This document shows, one piece after another, positions 1 through 10,059 of a stretch of 53,680 bases of DNA (its first letter is position 1; each line of letters starts with the position of its first letter). The notes below the pieces were generated by a model, which had not been told where the DNA came from, made no database searches, and saw nothing but the letters and a program-made list of their open reading frames with translations. Where the stretch lies: positions 1 through 53,680 of the forward strand of contig NZ_JAJAEO010000169.1 in NCBI RefSeq assembly GCF_020447225.1. Direction: 5' to 3'. Origin of the DNA: Methylophaga pinxianii. GTDB taxonomy: Bacteria; Pseudomonadota; Gammaproteobacteria; Nitrosococcales; Methylophagaceae. The position numbers were made by a program, and so were the translations under genes.

Positions 1-492
1 TTTTTTTCACCGTTAATGGATACAGCGCTGCCTGAGGTCGATAGCCTTTATCTGCCCGGTGGTTACCCTGAACTGCATCTGGAAACGCTCAGTCAAAATA
101 TGTCGATGCGTCAGGCAATATGTGAACACATTAATGCCAATAAACCGGGTGTGGCTGAATGTGGTGGCATGCTGTATTTGTGCCGTACATTAACCGATAA
201 GCATGGCCAACAAGCTGAAATGTGTGGCGTGCTGGCGGCGGATGCCAGATTACAAGCCAGACTGACAGCCTTGGCTCTACAACAAGTCACTCAGGATAAT
301 CACATTTTACGTGGCCACACCTACCACCATTCCTTGTTGGAAAATCAGCCTGAGGCCATCGTCTATGCCGAATGCCCGAATGGTAATCAGGTCCGTGAGG
401 CCGTGTTCCAGCACCAGCGTCTTACCGCCAGCTATATTCACTTTTATTTCCCCTCTTCCCCTGAGCTGATTGCCCGCTGGTTTACCCCATGA
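1..492 (+). CDS. cobB/cbiA: Cobyrinic acid a,c-diamide synthase, C-terminal part (5' end outside window)
   Basis: The gene makes the a- and c-side-chain amides of cobyrinate from glutamine and ATP. Only the C-terminal glutamine amidotransferase domain is in the window, and the open frame runs back to base 1, so the protein is cut by the window edge. It shows the LYLPGGYPELH family motif, the nucleophile Cys in GVAECGGMLYL (about 49 residues after the first in-window Met), and a terminal SYIHFYFPS segment carrying the triad His. Its stop overlaps the bluB start (ATGA). The first in-window ATG (16) is internal and not the true start. The N-terminal ATP-binding domain is not visible, and hydrogenobyrinate specificity (CobB) cannot be told from cobyrinate specificity (CbiA). 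Confidence 0.93.
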   Translation, partial: FFSPLMDTALPEVDSLYLPGGYPELHLETLSQNMSMRQAICEHINANKPGVAECGGMLYLCRTLTDKHGQQAEMCGVLAADARLQARLTALALQQVTQDNHILRGHTYHHSLLENQPEAIVYAECPNGNQVREAVFQHQRLTASYIHFYFPSSPELIARWFTP

Positions 493-1151
493 GCCAGGAT
501 AAATACCGTTTTAATGAACAGGATCGTGAAGCGGTTTATCGCGCCATTGGTGAGCGTCGGGATATGCGGCATTTTATTACTGAGCCCATCGATCAGGATA
601 TCCTGCAGCGTTTGTTTCAAGCAGCCTGGCAGGCTCCCAGCGTGGGACTGATGCAACCCTGGCGGATGATTCGGATTACCGATACCACCATCCGTAACGC
701 AATCCATCAAATCGTTGAAAATGAAAGAGTGCTGACCGCAAAAGCCTTAGGTGAGCGTGAAACGGAATTTCTGCGTCTGAAAGTCGAAGGCATTAAGGAT
801 TGTGCTGAAGTGATTGTGGTATCACTCATGGATAATCGTGAGCCGCACATTTTTGGTCGCCGCACCCTGCCGGAAATGGATCTGGCATCAGTATCATGTG
901 CCATTCAGAATATGTGGCTGGCTGCCCGTGCTGAAGGTTTGGGCATGGGTTGGGTCTCGTTATTTGATCCCCAAAAATTAGCAGAGCTATTGAGGATTCC
1001 TGATGGAGCCTGTCCGGTAGCTATCTTGTGTTTGGGTCATGTCGATGCGTTTTATCAAAAGCCCATGCTGGAGCAGGAAAACTGGCGACAACGACAACCT
1101 ATGGAAGAGCTTATCTTTGAAAACCGCTGGGAAATCAAAGCCAAACCATGA
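489..1151 (+). CDS. bluB: 5,6-dimethylbenzimidazole synthase BluB
   Basis: BluB is a flavin-destroying oxygenase of the nitroreductase fold that cleaves FMN with O2 to give 5,6-dimethylbenzimidazole, the lower ligand of cobalamin. The 220-residue protein has the RRDMRHF segment near residue 25, the WQAPSVGLMQPWR stretch and the GLGMGWVSLFDP stretch typical of BluB rather than general nitroreductases. It overlaps the preceding amidotransferase gene by 4 bases and the following cbiB gene by 4 bases, so translation is probably coupled. Its presence with cobT indicates true DMB-cobalamin made aerobically. A generic nitroreductase is unlikely in this context. Confidence 0.95.
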   Translation: MSQDKYRFNEQDREAVYRAIGERRDMRHFITEPIDQDILQRLFQAAWQAPSVGLMQPWRMIRITDTTIRNAIHQIVENERVLTAKALGERETEFLRLKVEGIKDCAEVIVVSLMDNREPHIFGRRTLPEMDLASVSCAIQNMWLAARAEGLGMGWVSLFDPQKLAELLRIPDGACPVAILCLGHVDAFYQKPMLEQENWRQRQPMEELIFENRWEIKAKP

Positions 1152-2056
1152 CCTTTATTATCATGCTCAGTGCACTCATCATTGACTGGTTAGTCGGCGA
1201 ACCGAAAAGGTTGCACCCACTGGTCGGGTTTGGCACTTTGGCGAATAAAATCGAAGCTCGTTTCAATCAAGCCAACCAACATCGATTGCTTCAGTTTTTT
1301 GCCGGCATGCTGGCATTGGCCCTTTGTATTGCCCCTATTACTGTTATTACTTATTTGATCAGCCAGATTCCATTTTGGGGAGCCTTGTTTTCCGTTGTGC
1401 TATTAACGCTGTGCCTGGGTCATCGCAGTCTTTTTGATCATGCACGACCTATCCTGCAGGCCATGCAACAAGGCGATATCGAACTTGCCAGAACATTGAC
1501 CAGCCGCATTGTCAGTCGGGATAAAGATCATATTGATGTCAATAAAGCGACCATTGAATCCGTGCTGGAAAATGGTAACGATGCGGTTTTTGGCACGCTT
1601 TTCTGGTTTGTTATCGGTGGTGCAGCCGGAGCGGTCGCCTACCGTCTGGTTAATACGCTGGATGCCATGTGGGGCTATCGGACACCCAGGTTATTCTATT
1701 TTGGCAAGGCAGCAGCCCGCTTGGATGATGTATTGAATTATGTCCCGGCGCGACTAACCGCCCTGAGTTATGCTGTGCTTGGAAACATACGCAAAGCGCT
1801 ATCATGTTGGCGACAACAGGCGCCATTATGGGATAGCCCAAATGCTGGACCAGTCATGGCCAGTGGTGCCGGCGCTTTGGATGTTCAACTCGGTGGAGCC
1901 GCTCGTTATCACGGCGAATGGCATCAACGTCCGCAGCTTGGCACATCAAATTCGGCTGAAGCAAACGATATTGGGCGTGCTCTAAGATTAGTGTCGAACA
2001 GTGTGTTGTTATGGCTTTCCGTTATAGGGATTATTACGGGGATCATTTATGCTTAA
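1148..2056 (+). CDS. cbiB: Adenosylcobinamide-phosphate synthase CbiB/CobD
   Basis: This integral inner-membrane enzyme joins adenosylcobyrate to (R)-1-amino-2-propanol phosphate. The 302-residue protein has the family N-terminus (DWLVGEPKRLHPLVGFG), an ETASIRSKD-like central region here read as TSRIVSRDK, the GTLFWFVIGGAAGAVAYR membrane segment, and a hydrophobic C-terminal helix. Length is normal for the family. The start overlaps the bluB stop by 4 bases, and the end overlaps the next gene by 8 bases. The substrate aminopropanol phosphate comes from the neighbouring CobD decarboxylase. Confidence 0.95.
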   Translation: MTFIIMLSALIIDWLVGEPKRLHPLVGFGTLANKIEARFNQANQHRLLQFFAGMLALALCIAPITVITYLISQIPFWGALFSVVLLTLCLGHRSLFDHARPILQAMQQGDIELARTLTSRIVSRDKDHIDVNKATIESVLENGNDAVFGTLFWFVIGGAAGAVAYRLVNTLDAMWGYRTPRLFYFGKAAARLDDVLNYVPARLTALSYAVLGNIRKALSCWRQQAPLWDSPNAGPVMASGAGALDVQLGGAARYHGEWHQRPQLGTSNSAEANDIGRALRLVSNSVLLWLSVIGIITGIIYA

Positions 2057-3038
2057 TCACGGCGGTAGAATTCACGCTTATGCCAAACAATATGGCATTG
2101 CCACCAATGATTGGCTGGATCTGTCTACTGGTATTAACCCCAACGGCTGGCCAGTTCCAGGACAGATCCCTGCAAAAATTTGGGCAAGGTTGCCTGAAAA
2201 TGAAGATGATTTAATCGTCCGGGCTAAAACATATTATCAATGTGAGCATATTCTGCCGGTTGCTGGGTCGCAGGCTGCTATACAGCTGTTGCCAACATTA
2301 AGAACAGCCTGTCGTGTTGCGATACTGTCACCTGCTTACGAAGAGCATTGCCATTGCTGGCAACAGGCAGGACATGAGGTGGTAGCGCTGGAAAGTGTTG
2401 AACTGGAGCAACAGATCAATCAGTTTGACGTGGTGATTGTGATAAACCCAAACAATCCCAGTGGTGAAACCTTCAGTACAGAACGTTTGTTAAACTGGCA
2501 TCGCCTTTTGCTTTCCCGCAACGGTTGGTTGATTGTTGATGAAGCTTTTATCGATGTGACTGCCCAAAAAAGTCTGGCGTCTTTTCCGGTTCAGCCAGGG
2601 TTGATTATTTTACGTTCGTTAGGAAAGTTTTTTGGCTTGGCAGGTTTGCGGGTAGGCTTTGTGATTGCACATCCTGATATGTTGTCCCTCCTCAATGAAA
2701 AGATGGGACCCTGGAGTATTGCTTCGGTATCACGTTGGGTTGCGGCTCAGGCTCTGGCAGATCGCCACTGGCAACAACAGTTATGTCAGCTGCTACCCCA
2801 AAGCGCTGCAAGGTTGACCCAACTGCTGACGGATTATCAGCTTCGTCCAACAGGTGGTTGTGCTTTGTTTCAATGGGTTAAAACCAATCAGGCTCCACAT
2901 ATCCATCATCAATTAGCTGAACAAGGCATCCTCTGCAGATTATTTGATAACCCGGTTGCGTTACGCTTTGGCCTGCCCGCTTCAGAAAGCGACTGGTTAC
3001 GACTGGAAAAGGCATTGCAACAGGTTATAACAAAATGA
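2049..3038 (+). CDS. cobD: L-threonine-O-3-phosphate decarboxylase (aminotransferase fold I)
   Basis: This PLP enzyme decarboxylates L-threonine phosphate to the aminopropanol phosphate used by the upstream CbiB. The 329-residue protein opens with the family signature (HGGRIHAYA, then [14 protein letters not shown]). It carries the NPNNPSG loop near 133-139, the DEAFID aspartate near 164, and the Schiff-base lysine at about K193 in [15 protein letters not shown]. Its start lies inside the end of cbiB (8-base overlap) and its stop overlaps the cbiP start by 4 bases. HisC-type histidinol-phosphate aminotransferase is the nearest alternative, but the N-terminal motif and the operon argue against it. 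Confidence 0.94.
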   Translation: MLNHGGRIHAYAKQYGIATNDWLDLSTGINPNGWPVPGQIPAKIWARLPENEDDLIVRAKTYYQCEHILPVAGSQAAIQLLPTLRTACRVAILSPAYEEHCHCWQQAGHEVVALESVELEQQINQFDVVIVINPNNPSGETFSTERLLNWHRLLLSRNGWLIVDEAFIDVTAQKSLASFPVQPGLIILRSLGKFFGLAGLRVGFVIAHPDMLSLLNEKMGPWSIASVSRWVAAQALADRHWQQQLCQLLPQSAARLTQLLTDYQLRPTGGCALFQWVKTNQAPHIHHQLAEQGILCRLFDNPVALRFGLPASESDWLRLEKALQQVITK

Positions 3039-4501
3039 CAGCCAAAACCTTGATGGTGCAAGGCACCACCTCAGATGCCGGAAAAAGTACACTGGTCACC
3101 GCGTTATGTCGTTGGCTGGTGAAGCGGGATTATTCTGTCGTACCGTTTAAGCCTCAGAACATGGCTCTCAACAGTGCTGTCACTGCTGAAGGTGGTGAAA
3201 TAGGTCGTGCTCAGGCGGTTCAAGCCCAGGCTTGTAATCTGCCTCCCCATACAGATATGAATCCGGTTTTACTGAAACCAAACAGTGACACTGGGGCTCA
3301 GGTCATTATTCATGGCAAAGCCATTGCCAATATGGATGCGCGGTTTTACCACGACTATAAACAAACTGCGATGGCGGCAGTACTGGAATCTCATCAACGT
3401 CTGATTAATCAATACGATGTGGTGATGGTTGAGGGTGCCGGTTCACCCGCAGAGATTAATCTACGGGATCGCGATATTGCTAATATGGGCTTTGCTGAGG
3501 CCGTCGATTGTCCGGTGATTCTGGTGGCTGATATTGATCGTGGTGGGGTATTTGCCCACTTGGTCGGTACTTTGGATCTTTTGTCAGATTCTGAACAACA
3601 ACGGGTTAAAGGCTTTGTGATTAATCGCTTCAGAGGCGATATCAGTTTATTGCAATCTGGTCTGGACTGGCTGGAAAAACGTACTGGCAAACCTGTTCTG
3701 GGCGTGTTGCCCTATCTGCATGGGCTGCATCTGGAAGCTGAGGATGCGATTAATATTACACAGGTAGAAAAAGCCGGAAAGGTGCTGAACGTTATTGTGC
3801 CGGTCATGCCTCGTATCAGTAATCATACCGATCTGGATCCATTGCGCCTGCACCCAAACGTAAACTTGCAATTTATCGGTCCGGATTCACCGATACCGCC
3901 AGCGGATTTGATCATTCTGCCGGGCAGCAAACATGTCAGCGCTGATCTGTACTGGCTTGAACAGCAAGGCTGGCCTGCAGCAATTCAAAAACATCTGCGT
4001 TACGGTGGCAAACTGCTGGGGATTTGTGGTGGTTTTCAAATGCTGGGTCAGCAGATTGATGATCCAACAGGTGTTGAAGGTTCGCCTGGCACTTGCAAAA
4101 AAGCCCTGGGCTTACTGGATATGCACACGACCCTGCATAACAAGAAACAATTACGGCAAAATCAGGGACAATTATTACTTAATAATGCTGCTATCAGTGG
4201 CTACGAAATTCATGCCGGTGTCAGTGAAGGCAAAGCCTTGTTACGTCCGCTGCTACATTTATCGCATGGTCCGGATGGAGCGATCAGCGAAGATAATCAG
4301 ATTATCGGCACTTATCTGCATGGGTTATTTGAACAGCAGACGAGTTGTGATGCACTGCTGCAATGGGCTGGACTGAATAACGTCAGCAGTCCGGATTATC
4401 ATGCTTTGCGTGAAGCGGATATTGAACGTCTGGCAAAGATGGTTGAACAGCATATGGATACTTCAGCACTACTGACTATTTTAAAGGCAGAAAATGGCTA
4501 A
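3035..4501 (+). CDS. cobQ/cbiP: Cobyric acid synthase CbiP/CobQ
   Basis: The enzyme amidates four carboxylates (b, d, e, g) of adenosylcobyrinate a,c-diamide with glutamine and ATP. The 488-residue protein has an N-terminal dethiobiotin-synthetase-like ATPase domain with the [11 protein letters not shown]-loop at about 10-19. The NSDTGAQVI and [11 protein letters not shown] motifs follow. A C-terminal class I glutamine amidotransferase domain has its nucleophile at about C331 in [12 protein letters not shown] and a late GTYLHGLFE histidine. Length is normal. It overlaps cobD by 4 bases and cobU by 8 bases, placing it in the same translationally coupled operon. Confidence 0.97.
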   Translation: MTAKTLMVQGTTSDAGKSTLVTALCRWLVKRDYSVVPFKPQNMALNSAVTAEGGEIGRAQAVQAQACNLPPHTDMNPVLLKPNSDTGAQVIIHGKAIANMDARFYHDYKQTAMAAVLESHQRLINQYDVVMVEGAGSPAEINLRDRDIANMGFAEAVDCPVILVADIDRGGVFAHLVGTLDLLSDSEQQRVKGFVINRFRGDISLLQSGLDWLEKRTGKPVLGVLPYLHGLHLEAEDAINITQVEKAGKVLNVIVPVMPRISNHTDLDPLRLHPNVNLQFIGPDSPIPPADLIILPGSKHVSADLYWLEQQGWPAAIQKHLRYGGKLLGICGGFQMLGQQIDDPTGVEGSPGTCKKALGLLDMHTTLHNKKQLRQNQGQLLLNNAAISGYEIHAGVSEGKALLRPLLHLSHGPDGAISEDNQIIGTYLHGLFEQQTSCDALLQWAGLNNVSSPDYHALREADIERLAKMVEQHMDTSALLTILKAENG

Positions 4502-5012
4502 AACCCTGATCCTCGGCGGCGTAAAATCCGGTAAAAGCCGACTGGCTGAACAGCGTGCTATCAATACCGAATTGGCAGTTTGCTATGTGGCGACGGCCCG
4601 TGCTGATGACAAAGAAATGCAGCAGCGTATTGCATTACATCAACAACAGCGCCCGACTCACTGGACCACAGTCGAAGTGCCACTCAATCTTGCCGCTGCA
4701 TTGCAACAACACGACGATACAGATAAATGCTTTTTGGTGGATTGCCTGACGTTATGGCTGACCAATCTGTTACTCGCTGATGACGAAAACTTACTAAATA
4801 CTGAAACCCAACGATTACTTGAGACTCTGCCAACGCTGCAGGCTGACATCATTCTGGTCAGTAATGAAACCAGTATGGGTATTGTGCCGATGGGTGAATT
4901 GACCCGACGTTTTTGTGATGAAGCCGGTCGTTTGCATCAGCAACTGGCGATACAGATGGATAATGTCATCCTGACCGTGGCGGGTTTGCCGCATGCCTTG
5001 AAAGGAAACTGA
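4494..5012 (+). CDS. cobU/cobP: Adenosylcobinamide kinase / adenosylcobinamide-phosphate guanylyltransferase
   Basis: This bifunctional enzyme phosphorylates adenosylcobinamide and then transfers GMP to give adenosylcobinamide-GDP. The 172-residue protein has the [12 protein letters not shown]-loop at about 5-15. The region [11 protein letters not shown] near residue 49 corresponds to the guanylylated histidine of the family, and [14 protein letters not shown] is the Walker B stretch. A later [11 protein letters not shown] segment is also characteristic. The ATG lies 8 bases before the end of cbiP. The next gene follows immediately, with cobT starting at the base after this stop codon. Confidence 0.96.
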   Translation: MAKTLILGGVKSGKSRLAEQRAINTELAVCYVATARADDKEMQQRIALHQQQRPTHWTTVEVPLNLAAALQQHDDTDKCFLVDCLTLWLTNLLLADDENLLNTETQRLLETLPTLQADIILVSNETSMGIVPMGELTRRFCDEAGRLHQQLAIQMDNVILTVAGLPHALKGN

Positions 5013-6074
5013 ATGATTGATTTCAAACACTGGTTAACTCAACCGGTCAAACCATTGAATACTCAGGCCGCTGATCAGGCGCGCGTTCGACAAAACCAGC
5101 TGACCAAACCGGCAGGCTCATTAGGCCAACTCGAACAACTGGCAATACAACTTGCTGCCATGCAAGCTGACAAACCACAAGCCGAGCATGTACACATTAC
5201 AGTTTATGCAGCCGATCATGGGGTGATGGCAGAAAACATTTCAGCCTATCCACAATCCGTTACCGCCGCGATGATCCGTAATTTTGCTTCTGGTGGTGCG
5301 GCTATTAGCGTATTAGCAAAACATTTAAGTGCCTCACTGGACGTCATTAATGTGGGCATTGTTGGTGAGTTGGAAGAAATTAAAGGCGTGCAGGATCTTC
5401 GAGTCGCCAGTGGTACCGCTAATTTTTATCAACAAGCGGCAATGAGTGAAGCCGAATGCGAACAAGCGATGCTGATTGGGCGGCATAATGTTGAATGCTG
5501 CCTGCAGAACGGTAGCCAGATCTATATTGCCGGTGATATGGGTATTGGTAATACCACAGCAGCCAGTGCCATGGCCTGTGCCCTGTTGAATCTTCCTGCC
5601 AGTAAATTGGCTGGTCCCGGAACAGGTTTAACTGCCGAGGGCGTTTTACATAAAGCCAGCGTCATTCAAGAATCTCTGTCATTACATAAAGATCATCTGG
5701 ATTCACCATTGGCCACTTTGCGCTATCTCGGCGGTTTTGAAATCGCAGCAATGGTCGGCAGTTATCTGCACTGTGCCAAAACGGGTCTGCCGGTGGTGAT
5801 TGATGGATTCATCAGCAGCGTGGCTGCTTTATGTGCTGAACAAATCTCTCCGGGAAGTCAGCAGTGGTTTATCTTCAGCCATCATAGCGCCGAACCTGGA
5901 CATAGCGCCGTTTTACAGGCCATGGATGCAAAACCTTTAGTCAATTTTAGTATGCGGTTGGGCGAAGCCAGTGGTGCAGCCGTTGCTATCCCGTTATTAA
6001 GAATGGCCTGCGCCCTGCACAATCAAATGGCAACTTTTGAAGAAGCAGCTATCGAAGGAGCCATAAGCGAATGA
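5013..6074 (+). CDS. cobT: Nicotinate-nucleotide--dimethylbenzimidazole phosphoribosyltransferase
   Basis: CobT converts DMB and nicotinate mononucleotide to alpha-ribazole phosphate, the nucleotide loop of cobalamin. The 353-residue protein has the N-terminal KPAGSLGQLEQLA motif, the YAADHGVMAENIS stretch, the GDMGIGNTTAA phosphate-binding loop near 172-182, and the C-terminal RLGEASGAAVAIPLL motif. The catalytic glutamate of that motif lies at about residue 318. Length is normal. The start directly abuts the cobU stop, and the end overlaps cobS by 4 bases. BluB upstream supplies its DMB substrate. Confidence 0.97.
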   Translation: MIDFKHWLTQPVKPLNTQAADQARVRQNQLTKPAGSLGQLEQLAIQLAAMQADKPQAEHVHITVYAADHGVMAENISAYPQSVTAAMIRNFASGGAAISVLAKHLSASLDVINVGIVGELEEIKGVQDLRVASGTANFYQQAAMSEAECEQAMLIGRHNVECCLQNGSQIYIAGDMGIGNTTAASAMACALLNLPASKLAGPGTGLTAEGVLHKASVIQESLSLHKDHLDSPLATLRYLGGFEIAAMVGSYLHCAKTGLPVVIDGFISSVAALCAEQISPGSQQWFIFSHHSAEPGHSAVLQAMDAKPLVNFSMRLGEASGAAVAIPLLRMACALHNQMATFEEAAIEGAISE

Positions 6075-6793
6075 AGTCTTTTCTGATAGCGTTGCAGTTT
6101 TTAACAATTCTACCCGTTCAACTGAAGGGTACATTGACTGATAAAGAAATCGGTCATTCATTGTTGTTTTATCCAGTGGTCGGTTTGCTAATCGGTCTCG
6201 TGTTAGGTCTGCTTGCCTGGAGTCTCAACGCTCAATTACCCATGGTCTCTGCCATTTTGGTCTTAACAGTCTGGGTCACACTTTCAGGTGCATTACATCT
6301 TGATGGTTTGGCCGACAGTGCCGATGCCTGGTTAGGGGGTATTGGCGATAAAGCCAAAACCTTGTTAATAATGAAAGACCCTGCAGCCGGTCCCATTGCA
6401 GTAGTGACAATTGTTTTAGTACTGTTAATTAAGTTTGTCATGCTGACGGTTTTACTCAGCCAGCAGAACTGCTGGGAATTAATCTGGTCTGTGATACTGG
6501 CCCGCACCGCTTTACCATTATTATTTTTAACTACTGACTATGTGCGGCCCCGTGGTTTGGGCAGTATTCTCAAACAACAGCAATCCGCAATACATACGCG
6601 ACGCCTTATGCTCATCGTTGGTGTATTAGCCTTATTCAGTATCGGCCTGTTCCCCCTGTTGTTTGGCTTATTGGTTTTTCTGTTGCTACGCTATCTGATG
6701 GAGCGTCGATTAAATGGGTTTACCGGTGATACTGCGGGCGCAATGGTGGAACTGCTGGAAGCGGCGTTACTGATATTTTTTGTTTTATTTTAG
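6071..6793 (+). CDS. cobS: Adenosylcobinamide-GDP ribazoletransferase (cobalamin synthase)
   Basis: This polytopic inner-membrane enzyme joins adenosylcobinamide-GDP to alpha-ribazole (phosphate), completing the nucleotide loop. The 240-residue protein begins with the family QFLTILPV segment. It carries the LHLDGLADSADAWLGG motif near residues 77-92, whose acidic residues bind Mg2+, then KDPAAGPIAVV, and ends in several hydrophobic helices. RRLNGFTGDTAGA near the end is also conserved. It overlaps cobT by 4 bases. No alpha-ribazole-phosphate phosphatase (CobC type) gene is seen nearby. Confidence 0.96.
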   Translation: MKSFLIALQFLTILPVQLKGTLTDKEIGHSLLFYPVVGLLIGLVLGLLAWSLNAQLPMVSAILVLTVWVTLSGALHLDGLADSADAWLGGIGDKAKTLLIMKDPAAGPIAVVTIVLVLLIKFVMLTVLLSQQNCWELIWSVILARTALPLLFLTTDYVRPRGLGSILKQQQSAIHTRRLMLIVGVLALFSIGLFPLLFGLLVFLLLRYLMERRLNGFTGDTAGAMVELLEAALLIFFVLF

Positions 6794-6800
6794 GAAATTT

Positions 6801-7409
6801 ATGACTGATTCTGAGAAAAGCCAACGCCATAAAGATCGCATGCAACGTCACAAGGAAGTTGTCGATCAGAAGATCCAGAAAGCCACTAAGGATAAAGGTT
6901 TATTGCTGTGTATAACTGGCAACGGCAAAGGTAAAAGTTCATCCGGTTTTGGCATGATTGCCAGAGCGCTGGGCCATGATATGAAAGTTGGCATTGTGCA
7001 ATTTATCAAAGGCGCGATGAGTACTGGCGAAGAAGCTTTCTATCGTCGCTTTCCAGAGCAGGTCAGTTATCACGTTGTCGGGGATGGTTTTACCTGGGAC
7101 ACCCAAAATCTAGAACAGGATAAAGCTTCAGCAGAAGCTGGCTGGGAAATTGTTAAAAACATGTTACAGGACGACAGTATTAACGTGATTTTGCTGGATG
7201 AACTGAATATTGTCCTGAAAATGAAATATTTGGATGCAGATAAAGTAATAGCTGATTTGGCTGCTCGCCCGGCAATGCAACATGTGATTATTACCGGTCG
7301 CGGAGCGCCGGACAGCATCATTGAAGCAGCCGATACCGTCAGCCGGATTGAAGATGTCAAACATGCGTTTCGCGATGGTATCCGTGCTCAAAAAGGCATA
7401 GAGCTCTAA
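6801..7409 (+). CDS. cobO/btuR: Corrinoid adenosyltransferase, CobO/BtuR type
   Basis: The enzyme transfers the 5'-deoxyadenosyl group of ATP to Co(I) corrinoid. The 202-residue protein has an N-terminal charged helix (RHKDRMQRHK), the GNGKGKSSSGFG P-loop at about 40-51, the VQFIKGAMSTGE segment, and the LLDELNIVLKMKYLD Walker-B-like stretch. An in-frame upstream start at 6780 exists inside cobS. The ATG at 6801 is preferred because AGGAAA lies 3-8 bases upstream and the family N-terminus begins there. It is the last gene of the cob operon. The next gene (clpA) is convergent. Confidence 0.95.
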   Translation: MTDSEKSQRHKDRMQRHKEVVDQKIQKATKDKGLLLCITGNGKGKSSSGFGMIARALGHDMKVGIVQFIKGAMSTGEEAFYRRFPEQVSYHVVGDGFTWDTQNLEQDKASAEAGWEIVKNMLQDDSINVILLDELNIVLKMKYLDADKVIADLAARPAMQHVIITGRGAPDSIIEAADTVSRIEDVKHAFRDGIRAQKGIEL

Positions 7410-7777
7410 AGTTTTTTTGAGGTTTTTGGCTTGCTTTTTGCTGTGTCATCAAACGGTAAAGTTACTCACAATTTCTGTGGATAACTCTGTGCTTAACTTT
7501 TGAGTTAGTTCCTAAGCTCTTCATATTTAAACACTCTGCTCAAAATGGTTAAAAAACAATCAATCACATTAAACCGTTATAACTCAATCACTTATGAATA
7601 CACTCAACGTAATCAGTTAGTTAGCGATATCTCTTATTGAATTAAGTGAAGAAATTGTGAAACAGGTGAATAACTTGCCGGTATTAAGTAATGCTGTTAT
7701 CGGGATTCGTCGGCGATTTGGATATAAAAAAAACCCGGTAGTGCGTTATGTCACTACCGGGTTTATTGTTTGCAATA
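7410..7777. other. AT-rich convergent intergenic region with DnaA-box-like cluster
   Basis: No protein gene or tRNA is seen in this 368-base gap between the convergent cobO and clpA genes. It is clearly AT-rich. It holds one perfect DnaA box (TTATCCACA, minus strand, 7476-7484) and four 8-of-9 matches: TTACTCACA at 7462-7470, and minus-strand words at 7488-7496, 7656-7664 and 7665-7673. The right edge is a bidirectional terminator. A replication-related or DnaA-titrating role is inferred only. No GATC site was seen in it. Confidence 0.45.
7731..7764 (-). terminator. Rho-independent terminator of clpA (possibly bidirectional)
   Basis: A 13-base perfect inverted repeat (AAACCCGGTAGTG / CACTACCGGGTTT) encloses an 8-base loop. 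On the minus strand it is followed by a run of T (complement of the A-run at 7725-7733) just after the clpA stop. It is a textbook intrinsic terminator for clpA. On the plus strand the downstream tract is only GTTTATTGTTT, so stopping of cob operon transcription is likely weaker. Confidence 0.9.
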
Positions 7778-10027
7778 TTAAACCGGCTCAGTTTCTTTGA
7801 CGATGTCCAATACCAGTTCATCATTTTTCAGGATAACTCTTACATGGCCACCATCACTGAGTTGACCGAACAATAATTCATCGGCCAACGGACGTTTGAT
7901 TTTTTCCTGTACCAGACGCGCCATTGGTCTTGCCCCCATTTGCACATCATAACCATGCTCTGCCAGCCATTCACGAGCATCATTATCGATTTCAATAGTG
8001 ACATTTTTATCTTGTAGTAACATTTCCAGTTCAAGTACCGACTTATCAGCAACACGCAAAATGGCTTCTTTACTCAGTGGTTGGAATTGAATAATGCCAT
8101 CCAGACGATTCCGGAACTCCGGTGAGAAAGCACGTTTTAATGCTTCCGTACCATCCATATAATGTTCCTGCTTGGTAAACCCAATTGAACTGCGCCCCAT
8201 TTCCTGAGCACCGGCATTACTGGTCATCACCAGTACAACATGGCGGAAGTCTGCCTTACGACCGTTATTATCGGTTAGCGTGCCGTGATCCATAACCTGC
8301 AAAAGCAGATTAAATACATCAGGATGTGCTTTCTCGATCTCATCCAGCAGCAATACAGCATGAGGTTGTTTAATGATAGCGTCGGTTAACAAACCACCCT
8401 GATCGAAGCCGACATAACCTGGCGGTGCGCCGATCAGACGAGAAACGGTATGTGGTTCCATGTATTCCGACATGTCAAAGCGGATCAGTTCAACACCCAG
8501 AATATGGGCCAACTGCCGGGTAACTTCTGTTTTACCTACCCCAGTTGGACCGGCAAACAGGAAAGCACCAGTTGGTTTTTCGGGATGACCCAACCCGGAT
8601 CGCGCCATTTTAATCGCAGAGCTCAATGCAGAAATCGCGTCATCCTGTCCAAAAATAACATGCTTAAGGTTCGGCTCAAGATTACGTAAATTGTCTTTGT
8701 CTGCATTGCTAACCGTCTTCGCAGGTATACGGGCAATCTTGGCAACAATTTGTTGTACATCCTGTACACCAATCATTTTTTTACGTTTTGATTTTGGCAA
8801 AATACGTTGAGCTGCACCCACCTCATCCAAAACATCTATCGCCTTATCTGGCAGATAACGATCGTTAATATGACGGGCTGAAAGTTCTGCTGCCTGCTCA
8901 ATTGCCGCATTGGAATAGCGCACATTGTGGTGTGATTCCAAGCCGGGTTTTAAACCTTTGAGAATTTCAATCGTTTCAGCAACAGAAGGTTCAGGCACAT
9001 CAATTTTCTGAAAACGTCGCGCCAGGGCACGATCATGTTCAAAAATACTGCGATATTCCTGATACGTGGTTGAGCCAATACATTTCAACTCACCGTTTGC
9101 TAATAATGGTTTCAGCAGATTCGCCGCGTCCATTGCACTATTGCCTGCACTCCCCGCACCAATCATTGTATGGATTTCGTCAATAAACAGAATGGCATGT
9201 TCCTGCTGCTTGATCTCACGTAACAGACCTTTCAGACGTTTTTCGAAATCACCACGGTATTTGGTACCGGCAACCAGAGCGCCCATATCCAGTGAATAAA
9301 CCACGGCCTGCTCCAGCACTTCGGGTACATCACCATCAACGATACGTTTGGCAAGACCTTCTGCCAGCGCGGTTTTACCAACACCTGCTTCACCCACAAA
9401 CAAAGGATTGTTTTTGCGTCGACGGCAGAGCACCTGCAAAGTACGTTCAATCTCATTGGCACGGCCAATTAACGGATCAATTCGACCAAGCTTGGCCTCA
9501 GCATTGAGGTTGGTAGCATAGAGGGCTAATGGGCTTTTACTCTCAGAGTTTCCCTCTTCAACTTCGATTTTTTCACTTTTGGTTTCTTCTGCCAGATTTT
9601 CAATACCACCGTGACTGATAGCGTTGACCACATCCAGTCGACTGACATCCTGCTTTTGTAACAGATAAACCGCTTGAGATTGCTGCTCAGAGAAAATTGA
9701 AACCAATACATTGGCACCGGTCACCTCTTCGCCACCAGATGATTGCACGTGCATAACTGCACGCTGCAAAATGCGTTGAAAAGCTAAAGTTGGCTGAGTT
9801 TCACGGTCACTGTCTTCAGCCAGAGTCGGCAGATTATCAGCAAGAAAATCGGTCAGATCCTGACGCAAGGCGTTGATATCCACCTCGCAGGCTTTGAGTA
9901 CGGCCAACGCCTGTCCGTTCTCCAATAGTGCTAACAATAGATGTTCCACTGTCAGAAATTCATGGGATCTTTGTCGAGCATAGTTGAATGCCTGACTCAG
10001 CGTGTGTTCAAGTTCTTTACTCAGCAT
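7778..10027 (-). CDS. clpA: ATP-dependent Clp protease ATPase subunit ClpA
   Basis: ClpA is the AAA+ unfoldase that feeds substrates into ClpP. The 749-residue protein has an N-terminal Clp-N double repeat (about 1-145) and a first AAA+ module with Walker A GEAGVGKT (212-219) and Walker B ILFIDEIH (279-286). The second module has Walker A GPTGVGKT (493-500) and Walker [10 protein letters not shown], and the Clp D2-small domain follows. SSIGF after the D2 Walker B is the likely ClpP-docking loop. An acidic linker lies near 148-165. It follows clpS by 32 bases on the same strand, the usual adaptor-unfoldase pair. clpP is not in the window. Confidence 0.97.
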   Translation of the reverse strand: MLSKELEHTLSQAFNYARQRSHEFLTVEHLLLALLENGQALAVLKACEVDINALRQDLTDFLADNLPTLAEDSDRETQPTLAFQRILQRAVMHVQSSGGEEVTGANVLVSIFSEQQSQAVYLLQKQDVSRLDVVNAISHGGIENLAEETKSEKIEVEEGNSESKSPLALYATNLNAEAKLGRIDPLIGRANEIERTLQVLCRRRKNNPLFVGEAGVGKTALAEGLAKRIVDGDVPEVLEQAVVYSLDMGALVAGTKYRGDFEKRLKGLLREIKQQEHAILFIDEIHTMIGAGSAGNSAMDAANLLKPLLANGELKCIGSTTYQEYRSIFEHDRALARRFQKIDVPEPSVAETIEILKGLKPGLESHHNVRYSNAAIEQAAELSARHINDRYLPDKAIDVLDEVGAAQRILPKSKRKKMIGVQDVQQIVAKIARIPAKTVSNADKDNLRNLEPNLKHVIFGQDDAISALSSAIKMARSGLGHPEKPTGAFLFAGPTGVGKTEVTRQLAHILGVELIRFDMSEYMEPHTVSRLIGAPPGYVGFDQGGLLTDAIIKQPHAVLLLDEIEKAHPDVFNLLLQVMDHGTLTDNNGRKADFRHVVLVMTSNAGAQEMGRSSIGFTKQEHYMDGTEALKRAFSPEFRNRLDGIIQFQPLSKEAILRVADKSVLELEMLLQDKNVTIEIDNDAREWLAEHGYDVQMGARPMARLVQEKIKRPLADELLFGQLSDGGHVRVILKNDELVLDIVKETEPV

Positions 10028-10059
10028 ATTGCTATCCGCCTATTGTCGTTGCAGCCATC

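Noticed and set aside
3933-4376. 147-residue plus-strand frame inside cbiP
   Set aside because: It is a shadow of the well-conserved cobyric acid synthase frame, with Cys- and Val-rich, unrecognisable content.
7462-7673. Calling the cobO/clpA gap oriC
   Set aside because: There is no dnaA, dnaN, gyrB, gidA or parAB nearby and no GATC sites, so only a DnaA-box cluster is reported.
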